From assembly GCF_004116385.1 (NCBI RefSeq), contig NZ_PEIB01000005.1:1-64000 (forward strand): a DNA stretch of 64,000 nt, read 5' to 3'. Shown here in pieces: positions 40,399-50,846 of this stretch (positions within the stretch are counted from its first letter, which is position 1; each line of letters begins with the position of its first letter). The stretch comes from Veronia nyctiphanis (GTDB lineage: Bacteria > Pseudomonadota > Gammaproteobacteria > Enterobacterales > Vibrionaceae). Below the pieces are notes generated by a model. The model had not been told where the DNA came from. It did no database searches and worked only from the letters and a program-made list of their open reading frames with translations. A program made the translations under genes and the position numbers.

Positions 40399-41442
40399 TT
40401 AAATGAGTTCTGCCAGCATCTCTTCACTGTAATCTTTTACGGGCTGACCTGATTTTACTCTTTCAATGTAATCAGGATTGGCGATAAAAGGTCGACCAAT
40501 AGCAACTAAATCAAAACGATTATTCGAAATAGCGGCCTCGCCAGTTTCTGCACTGTAGCCACCTACACCCATCAGGGTCTTGGTGTAATTGCGACGAACA
40601 AAGTCTGTTGCGTTTCCGTCTAGGTAGTCGAACTCCATCGTGTCATCGAATAAGCCGATGTGGAGGTAAGCAAGGTCTCGCTTTTGCAGCTCACTCAATA
40701 AATACTCAAACACTTGCCTGTCTCTTGGGTCGCCTTCTAATAGAAAATACGCGCCCGGAGAAATCCGTAAAGCGGTTCGCTCTATGCCAATTCTCTTCGC
40801 AACAGCATCGACGACTTCAAGAGGAAAACGGGTCATATTCTCTGCTGAGCCGCCGTACTCATCGTCACGAGTATTCACGTTGTAATGCATAAATTGGTCG
40901 AGCAGATACCCGTTAGCACCATGAAGCTCAATACCGTCGAAGCCGGCCTCGACAGCATTCGCTGCTGCCTGCGCGTAGTCTTCCACCAATTCAGAAATTT
41001 CTTGTTGTGTCGCCGCTTTTGGCTTGGTGTAGCTGAGGTGACGCATACGTGGCAGTGAGCCTTGCAACCCTTCATCCGATGGCCCCAAAGCAAATTCGCC
41101 ATTGTAATAATGCGGGTGAGCAACGCGGCCTGTGTGCCAAAGTTGGGCAAATATTTTACCGCCATTTTTATGGACAGCGTCTGTGACTTTACGCCAGCCA
41201 TTCATTTGCTCTTGAGTGAAAAGCCCCGGGGTATTGGGATAGCCCTGCCCGTCAGAGCGAATAATAGCTGCCTCAGAAATAATGAGACCTGCATCTGCTC
41301 GACGGGCGTAGTAATCCGCCATTTGCTGGGTTGGTACAAGATCATCATCTGCCATACAGCGTGTCAGTGGCGCCATCGCTATACGGTTACTCAAGGTGAT
41401 TTTTTCATTAAGAACAAACGGCTGGAACAAATTCCCAATCAT
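40399..41442 (-). CDS. Old yellow enzyme family alkene reductase (NemA-like)
   Basis: 347 residues from the ATG at 41442, chosen because AGGG lies 9 bases upstream; ATG 41448 is too close to it. FMN enzyme reducing activated C=C bonds with NADPH. Landmarks: NRIAMAPLTRCMA, AQLWHTGRVAHP, substrate-binding His/Asn pair in GIELHGANGYLLDQF, and AIGRPFIANPD. Divergent from a TetR regulator, the nemR-nemA arrangement seen for electrophile detoxification. Confidence 0.92.
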   Translation of the reverse strand: MIGNLFQPFVLNEKITLSNRIAMAPLTRCMADDDLVPTQQMADYYARRADAGLIISEAAIIRSDGQGYPNTPGLFTQEQMNGWRKVTDAVHKNGGKIFAQLWHTGRVAHPHYYNGEFALGPSDEGLQGSLPRMRHLSYTKPKAATQQEISELVEDYAQAAANAVEAGFDGIELHGANGYLLDQFMHYNVNTRDDEYGGSAENMTRFPLEVVDAVAKRIGIERTALRISPGAYFLLEGDPRDRQVFEYLLSELQKRDLAYLHIGLFDDTMEFDYLDGNATDFVRRNYTKTLMGVGGYSAETGEAAISNNRFDLVAIGRPFIANPDYIERVKSGQPVKDYSEEMLAELI

Positions 41443-41458
41443 ATTCATATTCCCTAAT

Positions 41459-41525
41459 TTGAATGCTTGCTCAAAATAGACGTATTTGAACAATCATTCA
41501 ACTTCTTTTTTGAACAACAATTCAA
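41459..41525. promoter_or_regulatory. Three operator-like repeats TTGAA-N6-TTCAA between the reductase and tetR
   Basis: Perfect inverted repeats at 41486-41501 and 41510-41525, both TTGAACAAnnATTCAA-like, and an imperfect third (TTGAA-N6-CTCAA) at 41459-41474. Starts are 27 and 24 bp apart. They fill the gap between divergent starts, so the regulator likely controls both genes. Confidence 0.7.
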
Positions 41526-41536
41526 GATTGATTACA

Positions 41537-42148
41537 ATGTCGGAAAATCACAAAAAGAGAGCACGCATGCGCACAGCTGAGTTTGACAGGGAGAAGGTCT
41601 TAAGGGCTGCAATAAAAGCTTTTATCGAGAAAGGTTACAACAAAACCAGTATGCAAGATCTCAAACAGGCAACGGGCTTACATCCGGGGTCGATCTACTG
41701 TGCGTTTGAAAATAAACAAGGCTTGCTCATGGCTGCTCTCGAGCAATATAACCATGACAAAGCCGACGCTTTTCAGCAGTACTTTGAGGGCAATCAGAAT
41801 ATCTTAGATGGTGTGCGCCGCTATCTTAACTGCACCGTTCAGGAGTGCGCGGGTAACAGTTCAGAGAAAGTGTGTTTATCTCAAAAAGCCCTCAGTGAAT
41901 TGGCATCGCAAGCGCCGGATGTTGAGAAGTTTATCGCCAATAATATTCGAGATTGGCAACAAGGTTTTGCTAATGTTTTTCAACAAGCTCTCGAGAAGGG
42001 GGAAGTAAACGGATCGCGAACCCCCATGCAAAGAGCACAAAGCTTGGTGATGGGTATTTACGGCTTGCGCTCGTACGCCAATACTGCCCCTGAAGATGGA
42101 GTTATCGCTGAGTTAGCTTCGCAGTTATTTGACGATGTCTGTCGCTGA
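41537..42148 (+). CDS. TetR/AcrR-family regulator
   Basis: 203 residues from the ATG at 41537 (MSENHKKRARMRTAEF); upstream open frame runs through the operators. HTH: KVLRAAIKAFIEKGYNKTSMQDLKQATGLHPGSIYCAFENKQGLL. Several Cys (in GSIYCAF, CTVQECAG, EKVCLS) could sense electrophiles as in NemR, which is inference. Divergent from the alkene reductase. Confidence 0.88.
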   Translation: MSENHKKRARMRTAEFDREKVLRAAIKAFIEKGYNKTSMQDLKQATGLHPGSIYCAFENKQGLLMAALEQYNHDKADAFQQYFEGNQNILDGVRRYLNCTVQECAGNSSEKVCLSQKALSELASQAPDVEKFIANNIRDWQQGFANVFQQALEKGEVNGSRTPMQRAQSLVMGIYGLRSYANTAPEDGVIAELASQLFDDVCR

Positions 42149-42396
42149 ACATTGCAGGATAAATCGTATTCTCCAATGTGGAGAATCGCCAATGTTTGGT
42201 CTTCTTTGAGTACTCCCTGTTTCTGATGTCTTATTGGCGTCCTTGCTCCTTAACGGCACCTTTTTCACTGGCAAATCAGGGGTAGCATTATGAGTTGTTC
42301 TTTTATCACTATTGATACATCAAAAGTGCTTGATTGTTTGTCGCACTGGCGATTAACTGGCTATTGGACTCTGCGTGTTATTAAGAGAGGTATAGC

Positions 42397-43029
42397 GTGG
42401 CTTTTACCATGGATTTGACTGTTATTGCCCTATTTATCCCGACATTCTTCTTAGTTTCGATTACTCCCGGTATGTGCATGACCTTGTCTTTAACGCTGGG
42501 CATGACGATTGGCGTGAGACGGAGCATGCATATGATGTGGGGTGAGCTTATTGGCGTTGGGCTGGTGGCTATTGCATCGGTTGTTGGTGTAGCTGCTGTC
42601 ATGTTGAATTACCCAATGCTGTTTGTTGTTTTAAAGTACGCAGGCGGTGCGTATCTCATTTACCTTGGCATTCAGATGTGGCAATCAAAAGGGCAGTTAG
42701 CAATCCCCGAAAACCCTGAAGAGTTGCCAGAGAAGTCGCCGACAGCACTCGCCTCTCAGGGCTTCATTACCGCGATTGCAAACCCGAAAGGTTGGGCATT
42801 TATGGCGTCATTACTCCCGCCCTTTATTGACGCAGCAAAGCCGATGGCGGAACAAATGGGTGTGCTGGTCAGTATCATTTTGATCACTGAGTTCCTCTGT
42901 CTTATGTTGTATGCAAGTGGCGGAAAGACGCTGGGTCATCTGTTACAGAAAAGCAGTAACGTGAAAGTGATTAACCGTATCGGTGGCACAACCATGATGG
43001 GTGTAGGTGCTTGGTTAGCAAAAAGCTAA
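42397..43029 (+). CDS. LysE/RhtB-family amino acid exporter (second in the window)
   Basis: 210 residues from a GTG supported by AGAGG 7 bases upstream. ITPGMCMTLSLTLGMTIGVRRSM replaces the usual SPGP with TPGM, and the conserved AIANPKGWAFM is present. Six helices. Intact, unlike its paralogue at 16715. The 248 bp upstream hold no gene. Convergent with the response-regulator gene, one base between stops. Confidence 0.9.
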   Translation: MAFTMDLTVIALFIPTFFLVSITPGMCMTLSLTLGMTIGVRRSMHMMWGELIGVGLVAIASVVGVAAVMLNYPMLFVVLKYAGGAYLIYLGIQMWQSKGQLAIPENPEELPEKSPTALASQGFITAIANPKGWAFMASLLPPFIDAAKPMAEQMGVLVSIILITEFLCLMLYASGGKTLGHLLQKSSNVKVINRIGGTTMMGVGAWLAKS

Positions 43030-43030
43030 T

Positions 43031-44171
43031 TTAGGCCGTATCCTTCAGTGGCATGTTGGCAAACTGATTAAAGAGTTGCAGGATATCCGCCTGCTTTTCA
43101 ATGGCGATAGCGACTAAAAGTGGGTCAAGCTGCTGGTCGCTTCGCTCTTCTAATTTCGCTGATATTTGATCGGGTGACATGTTTTCCGCATCATTATCCA
43201 ACAGTGTTTCCATTTCAATCGCGACGGCTAAGATCCTTGCGCTTAGCGGGATATCTTCGCCCTTGAGGCCTCTGGGGTAGCCACTCCCATCCCAATGTTC
43301 ATGTTGGCAATACGCCATGTCTTTCGCTGCGCTCAATAGCGTCTTGTACTTCCCGCATGCCTGTTCAGCCCAACGTAATGCTTCATAGCCTCTCTCGGCA
43401 TGTTTTGCCCCTTGGCTGATGCTGCTGTCGCTCTTGCTATCAGCACTAGAATCACCATTATCAGTCACAATCGCGGCATGCCCTATGTGATGAAGTGGCG
43501 TGCAACGAAAGAGCATGGTGATGTAATCGTGATTGAGAATATCTGTGTGTTTACCAGCTTGCAGTACTCCCTCTGCCAGCAGTTTGACCACATGTTGTAA
43601 ACGTAAAATATGGTTAGCGGATGCGTTTTCCTTTTCGCACAGGTGGGCAAGCGCATAGATCGTCATTTCAAGCAAAGCTGTCGATTCAGTCAGTCGTTTT
43701 ACAACGTCATCGTTTTCTTCATTCGCCTGACTGACAGAGGCATCGGGTAAATCAAATTCACCTGATTGTGACTTCAACTTTTGATAATCGAGATGAAGCT
43801 TTATACGGCTACGGGCTAATGCTGCACTTATCGCTTACTGATAAAATCAGCGGCCCCGGCTGCGAAACCAAGCTCCTGATCCTGCATTCCCGCTTTGGTA
43901 GAGAGAAAAATGATCGGCACTTGTCTACCCGTTTCTCTGCCTTGATCTGGCGGCAGACCTCATAGCCGTCCATATCCGGCATCACGATATCCAGAAGAAT
44001 CAAATCAACCTGAAATCTATCAAAAATTGTCAACGCATTTTGGCCGCTGGTTGCGGCTTTAATTTCATAATTTTCTTTCAGTAACTCAGTCATATAAACC
44101 AAGTTTTCAGGCGTATCATCCACGACCAAAATGATAGGTTTTTTTTCACCGACCATTGCTGTTTCTGGCAT
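43031..44171 (-). CDS. Response regulator with receiver and degenerate HD-GYP domain, two frameshifts
   Basis: About 380 residues after repair. Receiver: [11 protein letters not shown], phospho-Asp in [13 protein letters not shown], then VPIIFLST and ISKP. GAGG lies 8 bases before the ATG. Two missing bases, near 43919-43922 (restores [28 protein letters not shown]) and at 43832-43833 (restores [26 protein letters not shown]), join three fragments. The output domain resembles HD-GYP, but the HDIGK motif reads HHIGH and HHEKWDGSGYP reads [11 protein letters not shown], so cyclic-di-GMP hydrolysis is doubtful. Divergent from an inactive-looking hybrid kinase. Confidence 0.8.
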
Positions 44172-44361
44172 CGGAATAACCTCGGTCTGTTTTCCACTTT
44201 TACAATCCTAGGTCTACTCTTAACAATGTTCCAATAGTGATTTTAGTGACTCATAGTTGAGTTTTTCGAGTGGGCAGACAAGGGGCTTTATCCCTTTGAG
44301 AGGCTGTTCAGACACTTACCATGCTTTTGACTGGCATGTTGTGGCAGCCGGGGTGATAGGT

Positions 44362-46395
44362 ATGTACTTTCTGACAATAATGAGAAAAAAACGTATGTCA
44401 GCACTGGCATTGTTACCAACAGTTTTATTGTTGTATTTCTGGCCGTCTGTCGGTGCTGTCGCAGCGACTGAGGGAACGGGGAGCAGCCATCAGGCGTGGG
44501 CAGGGGATCAGTCTCTGTTGGTGTTACTTGTTATTCTTGTTGCGCTGATGGGGCTTGCAGTCGGCGTATTAAAAAATCGTAATCAGAAGCTTTTGGAAAA
44601 ACTCGAAGATCATGAATATGAGTCCAAACGTGCGCCGAAGAACCCTGAATTTAACATGAAACCCCATCCGGTACCTGCATTCAGTTTTTCGTCTGATATT
44701 CGGCTGCGCACAGCGAATTCGCTGATGGGATTATCTAACATGCTGCTGAAAGATGAAGTGACGCCTGACAAGGTAGAGTGCCTCAAGCGGATCCGCTCAA
44801 CCGCTGAGCAACTCTATGGCAACATGGACAAAAGCCATCAGTCAGCTAACGGCTGGCATGAGATGGAGCTTGAACCCTTGATCGCCAGTATGGTGACTGA
44901 AATTAACTTTGCTCATCCTAACGACACCCTGATTCTGGATATTGACCCCGACGTCAGCACCACAGTACTGATGGATATCAAAACGCTTCGTGAGCTGGTT
45001 GCTATGGTGTTCTCATGGCAGCCCGAAGACAAGCCAAAAGACATGCAACCCGCCGAAGTAATGAGCATGAGCGTGACCTGCATTGAGAGGCACGAAACTG
45101 ATCTGGTGCTTAAGTTCACGATCAATCACGACGGTTTACGTCGTAACGTTGAAGGTCAGCCATCAGTGGGTAACGACGAACTTAAAGAGGCGTGGGCACT
45201 GGTCAGCAAAATGGGCGGTAGCCTACATTACGGGCTAATTGATTCGAATGTCGACTCCTTGTCGTTCACTGTCCGTTGCCAGCATGGCTTAAGTGGCATG
45301 GTCAAGCTGCGTGAAAATATGACTGGCAGAATGTCTGGTGCTGAAGTGCTACTGATTTCCCCTTGTATTACCCTCGACAATTTTCTTGGAAGATTGCTTG
45401 AGAATGCAGGGGCAACGGTAACGGTATGCCAGACAGAAAGCCGGGCGTTGGATTTGTTGCAGGCGTCTTCTGCGTACCAGCATGTCATCATCGACCAGAT
45501 GGTATTCGAAAAAGGGGGAACTGAAACCCTCGAGCAACTGAAACAGCATTTGCATGAAGATAATCACGTGATGGTGTTGGGCAAGGAGCCTGTTGTTGTT
45601 GAGGCTCGGCAGCATGTACTGCCTGAGGTCCATACAGTAATGACGAAGTCGTTCCTTCCCGGGCAGCTTCTTTCGGTCATGAAACGTTCTCTGATGGAGC
45701 AAGCTGAACCCGATATGGAGCCAATCTCCCTTGAGAGCGAGGGAAGTGGTCGCGAACCAGAATCGCTGTCAACGCTGGACGATACCATGTTTGATTTGAT
45801 GGTTGATAATGTGGCGGGTGTGAATCTGGGGGAAGGCGTGCATCGGTTGGGGGGAGACAAAACCAAGTACCTCAAAGTGCTCCTGTCTTTCCTTAATACC
45901 CAGTCAGATCAAATGATCTTTGCGCTCACTGATCCTGAGCGCGGCGAAAATATCATGGATTCATGCCGCGAGACGGCTGAGAACGTGGGGGCGTCAGAAA
46001 TTGCCGACATGGCCTCAGTGCTCGAGCAAAAATATAAAGACGGCGAGAAGGTCAGCAACAAGGAATTACAAGGCCTGATGGATCTCATCAACCATGCGCT
46101 GTCGGATTTCAATCAGATCGTGAACAGCACCTTGGATCATATTGATATACCTGCTTCGCTGGCTGAGGAACATGAGCCACTAGAGCAGAAGCTGATGGAC
46201 AGCTTGCTTGAGCTGGAGGAAAGCCTTCACAACTATGATGTGGGCGCACAGGACAAGCTCGCCAATATCTCCAAAGACCTTCCTGAGTGGGTTAACCAAA
46301 TGGAAGAGTTCAGACAGCTCAAAGAAGCCGTTAATAAGTTCGACTTCTCAATTGCTGAGTCGCACTTGAAACACCTTCGTGATAAGGCGGGCTGA
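44362..46395 (+). CDS. Degenerate hybrid histidine kinase (pseudokinase) with receiver and Hpt-like domains
   Basis: About 677 residues from the ATG at 44362; the TTG at 44257 is a weaker start. A signal or TM helix, about 25 outside residues, then TM2 (LLVLLVILVALMGLAVGVL), so no real sensor domain. The HisKA box reads FSFSSDIRLRTANSLMGL where kinases have MSHEIRTPLN: the His is lost. N and G1 boxes are gone, though the KMGGSLHYG segment remains. The receiver keeps Asp (VIIDQM) and Lys but lacks the acidic pair. The Hpt box (DSCRETAENVGA) has Asp in place of His, codon at 45958. A C-terminal helical tail follows. Intact frame, so probably functional as a scaffold. Confidence 0.8.
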   Translation: MYFLTIMRKKRMSALALLPTVLLLYFWPSVGAVAATEGTGSSHQAWAGDQSLLVLLVILVALMGLAVGVLKNRNQKLLEKLEDHEYESKRAPKNPEFNMKPHPVPAFSFSSDIRLRTANSLMGLSNMLLKDEVTPDKVECLKRIRSTAEQLYGNMDKSHQSANGWHEMELEPLIASMVTEINFAHPNDTLILDIDPDVSTTVLMDIKTLRELVAMVFSWQPEDKPKDMQPAEVMSMSVTCIERHETDLVLKFTINHDGLRRNVEGQPSVGNDELKEAWALVSKMGGSLHYGLIDSNVDSLSFTVRCQHGLSGMVKLRENMTGRMSGAEVLLISPCITLDNFLGRLLENAGATVTVCQTESRALDLLQASSAYQHVIIDQMVFEKGGTETLEQLKQHLHEDNHVMVLGKEPVVVEARQHVLPEVHTVMTKSFLPGQLLSVMKRSLMEQAEPDMEPISLESEGSGREPESLSTLDDTMFDLMVDNVAGVNLGEGVHRLGGDKTKYLKVLLSFLNTQSDQMIFALTDPERGENIMDSCRETAENVGASEIADMASVLEQKYKDGEKVSNKELQGLMDLINHALSDFNQIVNSTLDHIDIPASLAEEHEPLEQKLMDSLLELEESLHNYDVGAQDKLANISKDLPEWVNQMEEFRQLKEAVNKFDFSIAESHLKHLRDKAG

Positions 46396-46420
46396 ATACG
46401 TTGTTCTGCCACTGAAAACA

Positions 46421-46450
46421 AAAAGCCGATGCAATTTGCATCGGCTTTTT
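46421..46450. terminator. Bidirectional terminator between the pseudokinase gene and pta
   Basis: AAAAGCCGATGC-AATTT-GCATCGGCTTTTT between convergent stops. Confidence 0.88.
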
Positions 46451-46482
46451 CATGGTCTCACTAGCGAAGATGAGCGCAAATG

Positions 46483-48631
46483 TTACGCTTCCGCGTCGTC
46501 TGCTTGCTTCGCCTGAATTGCTGTCAGGGCAACGGTATAAACGATATCGTCTACCAGTGCGCCACGAGACAGGTCATTTACAGGTTTACGCATGCCTTGC
46601 AGCATAGGACCGATCGATACCAGATCAGCAGAACGCTGAACCGCTTTGTACGTCGTGTTACCTGTGTTCAGGTCAGGGAATACAAAGACTGTCGCTTTAC
46701 CTGCAACCGGAGAGTTCGGTGCTTTCGACTTGGCAACGTTTTCCATGATTGCAGCGTCATACTGAAGTGGACCATCGATAACCAGATCAGGACGTTTCTC
46801 CTGAGCGATTTTGGTCGCTTCACGGACTTTCTCAACGTCTGCACCTTGACCAGATGTCCCCGTCGAGTATGAAATCATCGCAACGCGAGGATCGATACCG
46901 AAGGCCAATGCTGAATCAGCAGACTGAATCGCGATTTCAGCCAGTTGCTCTGCATTTGGATCTGGGTTAATCGCACAGTCACCGTAAACCAGAACTTGGT
47001 CAGGCAGCAGCATGAAGAATACAGATGAAACCAGTGACGCACTTGGTGCTGTCTTGATCAACTGAAGCGGTGGGCGAATAGTATTAGCGTGGTGTGAACT
47101 GCACCTGAGACCAGACCGTCAACCTCATTGTTTTCCAACATCATGGTACCCAGTACCACAGTGTCTTCCAGTTGCTCGCGGGCAACCACTTCAGTCATAC
47201 CTTTGTTTTACGCAGCTCAACCAGGCGAGCAACGTATTGTTCACGAACTACTTCAGGGTCGATGATTTCAACACCTGCACCCAGCGTCACACCTTGCTGT
47301 TCAGCAACACGCTTGATGGCTTCTGGGTTACCCAAAAGTACACATTCCGCGATTTTACGCTCGGCACAGATAGATGCTGCTTTAACGGTACGTGGTTCGT
47401 CACCTTCAGGCAGAACAACACGCTTGGCCGCTTTACGCGCCAACTCGGTCAACTGATAACGGAAGGCCGGTGGACTCAGGCGACGTGCACGGTTTGAACC
47501 CTCAGAGAGCGACTCAATCCAGTTGCCGTCAATGTGCGCTGCGACATGTTCATTGACGAATTCAACACGCTCTTTGTCGTCTGCAGGGACTTCGAGGCTG
47601 AAGCTTTGCAGGTTCAGCGACGTCTGCCACGTGTTGCCTTGTGTGGTGAATACTGGCAGGCCAGATTCAAAGGCAGGTGCGCATAGGTCTTTGATTTGTT
47701 CAGGGATGTCGTAGCCGCCAGTCAGCAGCAGAGCACCAATTTCCAGACCATTCATCGCAGCAAGGCAGGCAGCAACAATCACGTCAGGACGGTCTGCTGA
47801 GGTGACCAGCAGTGAACCCGGACGGAAGTGCTCAACCATATTAGGAATCGAACGCGCACAGAAAGTGATAGCACGAACACGGCGGGTGTTCAGCTCACCT
47901 TCATTGATGATTTCAGCTTTCATGTGCTTGGCAAGATCTGCGGCACGGGTAGCAATCAGGTCAATGCTCCATGGCACACAACCTAGCACACGAATAGGGC
48001 TGGAGTTGAAGATCTCCATCACTTCCAGGTTTGCTTTTTCGTTCGCAGCATCATCAAAGATGTCTGACAGATCAGGGCGTGTGCGGCCGTGATCATCAAC
48101 AGGCGCATTCAGTTTATTGATGATAACGCCTGAGATGTTGCTGTTTTTAGTGCCACCGAAGTTAGAAACCGCAACCTCAATACGCTCTTTCAATTGCGCA
48201 GGGTTGTCGCTGCCCGGCGCTGTAACGAATACGATTTCCGCATCCAGCGTTTTGGCAATTTCGTAGTTAACCTGATTGGCGAACGGGTGGTTGCGAGTAG
48301 GCACCAGACCTTCAATCAGGGCAACTTCTGCATCCGCCGTGGCATCTTTAAAGCGGGCAATGATTTCTTCCATCAACACATCGTTCTGATCGTTGCAGAT
48401 CAGGTTTTCAGCGTAAGTCATGCTCAGTGGGGTCGCCACTTTCATGTCGCTGTTGGTTTCGATGATGTTGGTGGTCAGATCAAACTGATTTTGACCCTGA
48501 CGTGGCTGAGCAATCGGCTTGAAGAATGAAACGCGAACACCTTTTTGCTCCATGGTTCGCAACACGCCCAGGCTAACACTGGTCAGTCCGGCATCCTGGC
48601 CGATAGGAATAAGCATGATAGTACGAGACAC
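46483..48631 (-). CDS. pta: Phosphate acetyltransferase, long form, two frameshifts
   Basis: Converts acetyl-CoA to acetyl phosphate. About 716 residues after repair, the long enterobacterial-type Pta. N-terminal P-loop-like domain ([26 protein letters not shown]), DRTGG-type middle domain, C-terminal catalytic PTA domain ([19 protein letters not shown]...[17 protein letters not shown]). One A is missing at 47206-47209 (restores [17 protein letters not shown]) and one G at 47087-47089 (restores [22 protein letters not shown]). Downstream of ackA on the same strand. Confidence 0.95.
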
Positions 48632-48671
48632 AGGAATTCCCTCTTACTACAAATTCTTTGAGTGCAAACTG

Positions 48672-48698
48672 AAACGGCTGAACACAGGTCAGCCGTTT
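48672..48698 (-). other. Intercistronic hairpin between ackA and pta
   Basis: Ten-base arms AAACGGCTGA/TCAGCCGTTT with a 7-base loop in the 82-bp gap. Too few Ts for a strong terminator; could cause partial readthrough or protect mRNA ends. Confidence 0.6.
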
Positions 48699-48713
48699 AT
48701 CGAGTCAGCGAGA

Positions 48714-49908
48714 TTAAATCTCAGCCAGACGAGCGGTGTCCTGAGCGATCACCAGTTCTTCGTTGGTTGAGATAACCATAGCAGGAACTCGGCTGTTGTC
48801 AGTTGTGATCACACCTTCGCCACCGAAGCGGGCTTTCAGGTTGCGCTCGCCGTCGACTTCAATACCCAGAAGGCCAAGACGGTTAAGCACCAGCTCACGG
48901 ATTGGGCCAGAGTTTTCACCAATACCACCAGTGAACACGATAGCGTCAAGACGGCCGTCAAGACAGGCAGTGTAACCCGCTACATACTTCGCCAGACGGT
49001 GACAGAATACGTCCATTGCGCGTGTTGCTTCCTCTTTCTGGCCGTAGTTGTCTTCAACAAAACGGCAGTCAGACGTCACTTCAGTCAGACCTTGCAGGCC
49101 AGACTCTTTGGTCAGCATGGTGTTGATTTGCTCAACGCTGTAACCCAGAGCATCGTGCAGGTGGAAGATAATTGCTGGGTCGAGGTCACCAGAGCGCGTA
49201 CCCATTACCAGACCTTCCAGCGGCGTCATACCCATTGAGGTGTCAACAGATTTACCGTTTTTGATGGCACACACTGATGCACCGTTACCCAGGTGGCAGT
49301 TGATGATGTTCAGTTCGTATACTGATTTGCCAAGACGCTCAGCAGCTTCTTGCGCGATGAAGTAGTGAGACGTACCGTGCATGCCGTAACGACGGATACC
49401 ATTTTCTTTATAGAGCTTGTATGGCAGTGCATACAGGTAAGCTTCTTCAGGCATTGTTTGGTGGAATGCAGTGTCGAATACCGCCACGTTTTTCAGGCTT
49501 GGGAATGCCGCTTTTGCAGCTTCAATACCCACTATGTGTGCCGGGTTGTGCAGAGGTGCAAAGCTGGCAGAGTCTTCAATACCTTTCAGCACTTCGTCAG
49601 TGATAAGGCTGATGACGTGAATTGCTCGCCACCGTGAACAACACGGTGACCGATTGCTGCAAGGTTTTCAGCCAGCTCTGGCTTAGACGCAAGGATAGAT
49701 TCAACGATGAACGCCAGCGCTTCTTTATGCGCTGCGCCGCCACCCAACTGGCTTCGTGCTTACCGTCCATTTTCCACTTAATGCGAGCTTCTGGTAGGTG
49801 AAGACACTCCGCCAGACCAGTCAGGTGCTCATCACCAGACTCGGCATCAACAATGGCAAACTTCAGAGAAGAGCTACCGCAGTTAAGTACTAGAACCAAC
49901 TTCGACAT
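48714..49908 (-). CDS. ackA: Acetate kinase, two frameshifts
   Basis: Makes ATP and acetate from acetyl phosphate. 398 residues after repair, standard length. N-terminus [19 protein letters not shown]; catalytic region [12 protein letters not shown] and [26 protein letters not shown] near the end. One C is missing at 49750-49751 (restores [15 protein letters not shown]) and one C at 49607-49608 (restores [17 protein letters not shown]). Breaks in both genes of the same overflow pathway look like sequence error. First gene of ackA-pta, with yfbV divergent upstream. Confidence 0.95.
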
Positions 49909-50343
49909 TTGGGCTACCTATCAATATGAAATAGAGGGTGAAATTCTCAATACGACAAGCTGACTGTCCATAGCCAGAGTCAGCTTATTGCAGAAAAATA
50001 AGTCAGGTTTTGTCGCGGAATAGATACATCTATTAATCGGTCCATGAATTCAGCACAAAACGCTAAAATTCGGCCTTTTGGGGGTCGACTTGCACTACAC
50101 TGTCTGGCTTTGAAACAGCAATCATAGCGTTTTAGTGGTTGCGAGATAATCAAATCCGAGCAACAATTGTGTTAAGCGCGCATGATAGCGATACTTGCCT
50201 TAGATCACAAAATTTTTTGAGCGTTTGTCGCAAATTTTTAATCTTTTTACTGGTCAAGATCAGTATTACTGTCTTATAAGCGTTTTAGGTGTTTTGGATA
50301 TTGCCGCGAACCTTACTGTCCGGCAGAGCGAGGTACACGAAGT
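49909..50343. promoter_or_regulatory. Divergent ackA/yfbV regulatory region
   Basis: 435 bp with no gene. It must hold the ackA promoter (minus) and the yfbV promoter (plus). GAGG lies 10 bases before yfbV. A loose FNR/ArcA-like stretch near 50255 has too many mismatches to call. Confidence 0.5.
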
Positions 50344-50793
50344 ATGAGTAATAAATCAATGTGGAACAGTCTTCGTGATGGACAAAGATACATAGAAGAA
50401 TGGCCGCTGCGTAAAGAGCTCGCGCCTATGTTTCCTGAGAATCGAATCATCAAAGCCACACGCTTTGCGATTCGCGTGATGCCGCCCGTTGCTGTTATCT
50501 GTATTTTGATGCAAATGGCGTTTCATAACCATTCGGGTTTACCACAGGCAATGATCATTGCGCTGTTTGCACTCAGCTTGCCGTTGCAAGGTCTCTGGTG
50601 GTTGGGTAGACGTCGCGACACACAACTTCCGCCTGCGCTTGCGGGGTGGTATCGCGATCTTCATGACAAAATTGTTAGTGAAGGTGGCGCAGTGCAGCCA
50701 ATTAAAAGCCGCCCTCGATACAAAGAGCTGGCAGTCACGCTTAACAAAGCTTTTAAGCAATTAGACAAGGGTGCATTAGACCGCTGGTTTTAA
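50344..50793 (+). CDS. yfbV: UPF0208 membrane protein YfbV
   Basis: 149 residues. Start [32 protein letters not shown] is strongly conserved; two helices ([36 protein letters not shown]). E. coli YfbV keeps the Ter macrodomain from constraining neighbouring DNA. Divergent from ackA as in E. coli. Confidence 0.94.
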   Translation: MSNKSMWNSLRDGQRYIEEWPLRKELAPMFPENRIIKATRFAIRVMPPVAVICILMQMAFHNHSGLPQAMIIALFALSLPLQGLWWLGRRRDTQLPPALAGWYRDLHDKIVSEGGAVQPIKSRPRYKELAVTLNKAFKQLDKGALDRWF

Positions 50794-50817
50794 ACTCCAA
50801 TTCCTAAATGCCAAGAA

Positions 50818-50846
50818 AGCGTCCTTTGTAGGGCGCTTTTTTATTT
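50818..50846 (+). terminator. Terminator of yfbV
   Basis: AGCGTCC-TTTGTA-GGGCGCT followed by TTTTTTA, 25 bp past the stop. Confidence 0.8.

Noticed and set aside
50200-50275. Possible FNR/ArcA sites upstream of ackA-yfbV
   Set aside because: Best dyad has at least three mismatches in ten conserved positions.
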